From Mucilaginibacter ginkgonis (GTDB taxonomy: Bacteria > Bacteroidota > Bacteroidia > Sphingobacteriales > Sphingobacteriaceae), in contig NZ_CP066775.1 in NCBI RefSeq assembly GCF_009754905.2, positions 2,480,001 to 2,544,000 on the forward strand: a DNA stretch of 64,000 nt. The letters are read 5' to 3'. This document shows, one piece after another, positions 61,008 to 64,000 of the stretch (positions within the stretch are counted from its first letter, which is position 1; each line of letters starts with the position of its first letter). The translations under genes and the position numbers were made by a program. The notes below the pieces were generated by a model. That model was not told the origin of the DNA. It did not search any database and saw nothing but the letters and a program-made list of their open reading frames with translations.

Positions 61008-61095
61008 GTCATGGCGAGGAGCAAAGCGACGCGGCAATCTCTTTAGTAATGGTTGGGATTGCCACACCGCCTTTGGCGGTTCGCAATGACGTTGT
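61008..61095. repeat. GTCATGGCGAGGAGCAAAGC / CGCAATGACG dispersed repeat
   Basis: Left half CGTCATGGCGAGGAGCAAAG and right half GTTCGCAATGACG form a long imperfect inverted repeat of the family near 7.95, 12.2 and 48.29 kb. Inside it, ACCGCCTTTGGCGGT makes a perfect hairpin. It lies between convergent xth and M3 peptidase genes. Confidence 0.75.
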
Positions 61096-61104
61096 TGCTT
61101 ATAC

Positions 61105-63249
61105 CTACTTAACTACCAGTCCCCTGCTCTCTAACATTGGATGGATATCAGGCGCGTGGCCGCGAAAGTTCTTAAACATGTTGCCGTATTCTTCTGTGTT
61201 GCCTTTGGATAAGATCATGTCCCTAAACCGCTGACCATTGGCACGGGTTAAGCTACCATTCTGTTGAAACCAGCTAAAGGCGTCATCGTCCAGCATTTCT
61301 GTCCAGGCGTAAGCGTAATATCCTGCAGCGTAACCATTAGCCCATATATGCAGAAAATAGCTCGAGCGGTAGCGCGGCGGTACTTGCGGCAGATCCAAGC
61401 CGGCGCTGTGCAGCGCGGCAGTTTCAAATTTATCTACATCTTGTTTACCGGCGTTTGCAGGCAGGGTATTCCATTTCAGGTCTATAGCATCAGCAGCCAG
61501 GGCTTCTGTTAAAGCATAACCCTGGTTAAAGGTCGCTGCCTTTTTGATCTTTTCTACTAAAGCTTGTGGCATTGGCGCGCCTGTTTTGTAATGCACGGCA
61601 TAGTGCGCAAATATCTTAGGATCATAAGCCCAATGCTCGTTAAACTGAGACGGAAACTCCACAAAGTCGCGCGAGGTATTAGGACTTGCCAAACTTGGAT
61701 ATTTTTGCGCGGCAAACAAACCATGAAGGCCATGACCAAATTCGTGGAACATGGTTTTGGCGTCGTCCGCGCTGATCAACGCGGGCTGCCCCGGTGCAGG
61801 CTTGGTAAAATTACATACATTATAGATCACCGGCTTGGCACCCAACAGCTTTGATTCGCCAACCAGGTTATCCATCCAGGCACCGCCGTTCTTATTGTCA
61901 CGTTTGTAATAATCGCAATAGAACAAGCCCAACTGGCTTCCGTCTTTATCAAACACATCGAACACACGCACATCTTCCTGATAGACAGGCAGGTCTTTGC
62001 GCTCTTTAAATGTTAATCCATAAAGCTGGTTAGCCGCGTAGAACACGCCATCCATCAAAACTTTATTTAATTCGAAAAATGGTTTAACCTCGTTCTCGTC
62101 CAGATTATATTTCGCTTTGCGCACCTGTTCTGCATAAAAGTTCCAATCGTATGGCTGCAGTTTAAACCCTCCCTTTTGGGCATCAATTACCGACTGGATA
62201 TCTGCAGCTTCACTGCGCGCCTTTGCTGTGGCTGCAGGCACAAGCTTATCTAAAAAGCTTTGAACAGCTTGCGGATTCTGTGCCATCTGGTCTTTTAACT
62301 TCCATTCGGCAAAACTGTTATAACCTAAAAGTTTAGCTTCTAAAGCGTGCAGTTGAGCAATGCGGGTGATAGTGGCACGGGTGTCATTAGCGTCGCCGCG
62401 TTCTGCGCGGATATATGAGGCATCAAATAATTTTTTACGGGTATCGCGGTTAGTCAGTTCGCGCAATGCCGGTTGCTGAGTAGTGTTCTGTAAAGACAGC
62501 ATCCACTTACCTTCCTTTTTTGCCGACTTGGCATTATCAGCAGCGGCATTTAGCTCCGCATCTGTAAGTCCGGCCAGATCTTCTTTTTTATCCACCACCA
62601 ATGCGCCTGCTTTATTGGCGGCCAATACCTGGCTGGTAAATTTGGCGCTTAAGCTCGCTTCTTCCCGGTTATACCGTTTCAAGCTGTCTTTGGCTTTATC
62701 AGAAAGGTTTGCACCGGCTAATTCAAATTTCTGTTCGTAAAATTCCAATAACCGCAGTGATTCCGGGTCGAGATCTAGTTGCGCGCGTTTATTAAATAAT
62801 GCTTTAACACGCTGATACAACTTTGCATTTAGTAGAATAGCGTCGCGGTTGGCAGCTAATTTCGGCGCCACCTCTTCCTGTACTTTTTGCAGTGTGGGGT
62901 TGGTGTTTGCGGCCGTTACCAGGTTAAATACATTGTTTACGCGGGTAAGCATCTGCCCGCTTTTTTCCATTTTTACAAGCGTATTTTCAAAGGTTGGTTC
63001 AGCGGAGTTGTTAGCGATTTTGTTAATCTCTTCTTGCTGTTGTTTGATTCCCTCTTCAATAGCAGGTTGGTAGTCGCCATCCTTGATCTTATCAAAAGCA
63101 GGCGCCTGCAATGCCAGCGTACTTTGTTTCAGGAATGGATTATTGGTCGACAGTGTTGCTTCTGAACGATTATTATTTGGCTTGCATGATGAGACGGCAA
63201 CTGCAACAAGAACCGCGACAGCTACCGGATATATTTGATTGATCTTCAT
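61105..63249 (-). CDS. M3-family lipoprotein peptidase (Dcp-like)
   Basis: A 714-residue zinc peptidase with a lipoprotein signal (lipobox VSSC, Cys22) and an Asn-rich start. The HEXXH motif is FHEFGHGLHGLF (His502, Glu503, His506), with the downstream Glu in DFVEFPSQFNEHW. Dcp and related M3 peptidases remove C-terminal dipeptides. It likely works in the periplasm or at the outer membrane. It lies alone on the minus strand, convergent with xth. Confidence 0.94.
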   Translation of the reverse strand: MKINQIYPVAVAVLVAVAVSSCKPNNNRSEATLSTNNPFLKQSTLALQAPAFDKIKDGDYQPAIEEGIKQQQEEINKIANNSAEPTFENTLVKMEKSGQMLTRVNNVFNLVTAANTNPTLQKVQEEVAPKLAANRDAILLNAKLYQRVKALFNKRAQLDLDPESLRLLEFYEQKFELAGANLSDKAKDSLKRYNREEASLSAKFTSQVLAANKAGALVVDKKEDLAGLTDAELNAAADNAKSAKKEGKWMLSLQNTTQQPALRELTNRDTRKKLFDASYIRAERGDANDTRATITRIAQLHALEAKLLGYNSFAEWKLKDQMAQNPQAVQSFLDKLVPAATAKARSEAADIQSVIDAQKGGFKLQPYDWNFYAEQVRKAKYNLDENEVKPFFELNKVLMDGVFYAANQLYGLTFKERKDLPVYQEDVRVFDVFDKDGSQLGLFYCDYYKRDNKNGGAWMDNLVGESKLLGAKPVIYNVCNFTKPAPGQPALISADDAKTMFHEFGHGLHGLFAAQKYPSLASPNTSRDFVEFPSQFNEHWAYDPKIFAHYAVHYKTGAPMPQALVEKIKKAATFNQGYALTEALAADAIDLKWNTLPANAGKQDVDKFETAALHSAGLDLPQVPPRYRSSYFLHIWANGYAAGYYAYAWTEMLDDDAFSWFQQNGSLTRANGQRFRDMILSKGNTEEYGNMFKNFRGHAPDIHPMLESRGLVVK

Positions 63250-63311
63250 ATAATTTATGGATATAAATGGATGCTAAATTTATCATTTATATTTGACGAA
63301 AACACCAACTC

Positions 63312-63821
63312 ATGATCGCCCAACCTGAACCCGGAGAATATGCGCCATACGCGTCAGGCTATATAGCTTTAGCCAGTGAGTACAACGACATAAGGAAGTT
63401 GCTGACGGAACTAAAAGATATTACCTACAGTACCTTTACCGCCATTCCCGAGGAGAAAGGCAACTATACTTACGCCGACGGCAAATGGACCATTAAGCAA
63501 AAACTGGCGCACATGATAGATGCTGAAAGGGTATTTGCTTACCGGGCATATTGTATTGCCTTGGGCGACAAAACAGCATTTCCCGGTTTTGAGCAAGATG
63601 ATTATGTGGCCAATGCAAACAGCCGTACTTTAAAAAATATTGCGGACGAGTTTCGGGCAGTTCGGGAGGCTAATCTGTACTTCATCAACAACCTTAGCGA
63701 TGAGCAATCAACAATAGTCGGAACGTCAAGCAATCATTCGACATCTGTTCGGGCTATTCTCTATATCATGGCCGGGCATGAATTGCACCATTTAAAGCTA
63801 TTGAAAGAAAGATATTTGTAG
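63312..63821 (+). CDS. DinB-family protein
   Basis: A 169-residue DinB-fold protein. KQKLAHMIDAERVFAYR and the C-terminal AGHELHHLKLL provide the His metal ligands. Members include thiol-transferases and stress proteins; function not predictable here. It is unrelated at close range to the YfiT-like gene at 29.4 kb. It starts 60 bp after the divergent M3 gene start. Confidence 0.87.
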   Translation: MIAQPEPGEYAPYASGYIALASEYNDIRKLLTELKDITYSTFTAIPEEKGNYTYADGKWTIKQKLAHMIDAERVFAYRAYCIALGDKTAFPGFEQDDYVANANSRTLKNIADEFRAVREANLYFINNLSDEQSTIVGTSSNHSTSVRAILYIMAGHELHHLKLLKERYL

Positions 63822-63871
63822 GGCGACTTGTTTACACAACCTTTCTTTCGGAAACAAAATCATATTAGTGA

Positions 63872-64000
63872 TTAAATTTTGAGCTTGATGCCTATTTTAT
63901 TCAACAAGCCTGCGATCCAGATCATAGCGAAAGAGAATACCAATGCCTTAATCAAACCACCCGTTCCTTCGCTCAAATATTCGGGATAGCCTAAATTTGA
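63872..64000 (-). CDS. C-terminal fragment of a membrane protein (partial, start beyond right edge)
   Basis: The minus-strand frame from the right edge reads SNLGYPEYLSEGTGG then LIKALVFSFAMIWIAGLL and NKIGIKLKI, with stop TAA at 63872-63874. The hydrophobic final span followed by a basic tail suits an integral membrane protein. The frame exits the window, so nothing can be said about the family. Confidence 0.7.
   Translation of the reverse strand, partial: SNLGYPEYLSEGTGGLIKALVFSFAMIWIAGLLNKIGIKLKI

Overview
The window looks like a chromosomal segment of a Bacteroidota bacterium, most likely family Sphingobacteriaceae (Mucilaginibacter/Pedobacter-like). The placement is inference. It rests on the fused lpxC-fabZ gene, porX (the PglZ-domain regulator of type IX secretion), a DUF1501 protein with a type IX C-terminal sorting domain, the IPExxxVDY and DUF4834 families, weak Shine-Dalgarno sequences, and promoters of the Bacteroidota form TTG-N19/22-TAnnTTTG. 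Most genes are ordinary housekeeping genes. No rRNA, tRNA, CRISPR array or intact transposon was seen.

Layout. 1-7.4 kb (minus): purQ-coaX-OM barrel-lptC-PpiD-like chaperone, a DUF6427-like membrane protein, a MurG-like glycosyltransferase and an LpxH-like phosphatase, so largely envelope genes. 7.4-8.8 kb: a 35-codon membrane microprotein, a structured REP-like element and a YjjG-type nucleotidase. 8.9-12.1 kb: a DUF1800/DUF1501 pair. 12.1-15.1 kb is accessory in character: a 98-bp tandem repeat, an orphan MNT nucleotidyltransferase beside a wrecked HEPN toxin gene, a lactonase-like metallo-beta-lactamase-fold protein, and a RepA-like ATPase next to an 11-bp iteron-like repeat. 15.2-21.1 kb: uvrB, DoxX, small membrane proteins and YfhO.

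21.2-29 kb (minus): M28 peptidase, then the lipid-synthesis cluster DUF177-rpmF-plsX-fabH-accB-accC followed by tatC-rpiB, with a terminator hairpin directly before tatC. 29.4-39.3 kb: DinB/BstA protein, FAD oxidoreductase, BrkB, a marR-MFS-isochorismatase operon with a clear operator palindrome, an alanine-dehydrogenase-like gene with a VanX-like dipeptidase, tsaE, an inserted PIN toxin-antitoxin pair, and porX. 39.5-48.9 kb (plus): HD hydrolase, lpxD-lpxC/fabZ-lpxA, a lone ABC ATPase, M16 protease, efp and a 5-FCL.

48.9-51.2 kb is a gene-poor stretch. It holds a 28-codon microgene with its own promoter and terminator, and a broken superinfection-immunity-like gene. 51.2-64 kb: an S33 lipoprotein hydrolase (49.8-50.9 kb), pyk, an IPExxxVDY protein, acpP-fabF-rnc, a carboxypeptidase-regulatory-domain protein, yicC-gmk-nadD, a RelE-type toxin-antitoxin pair, a conserved small protein, a secreted cyclophilin, exonuclease III, an M3 peptidase, a DinB protein and a membrane-protein fragment.

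The most unusual signals are the two microgenes, the two gene wrecks, a mobile hairpin element whose two copies keep their pairing while changing sequence, many TAnnTTTG boxes only 3-10 nt from start codons (suggesting near-leaderless mRNAs), and a heavy load of several short palindromic repeat families. I found no clearly undescribed multi-gene system.
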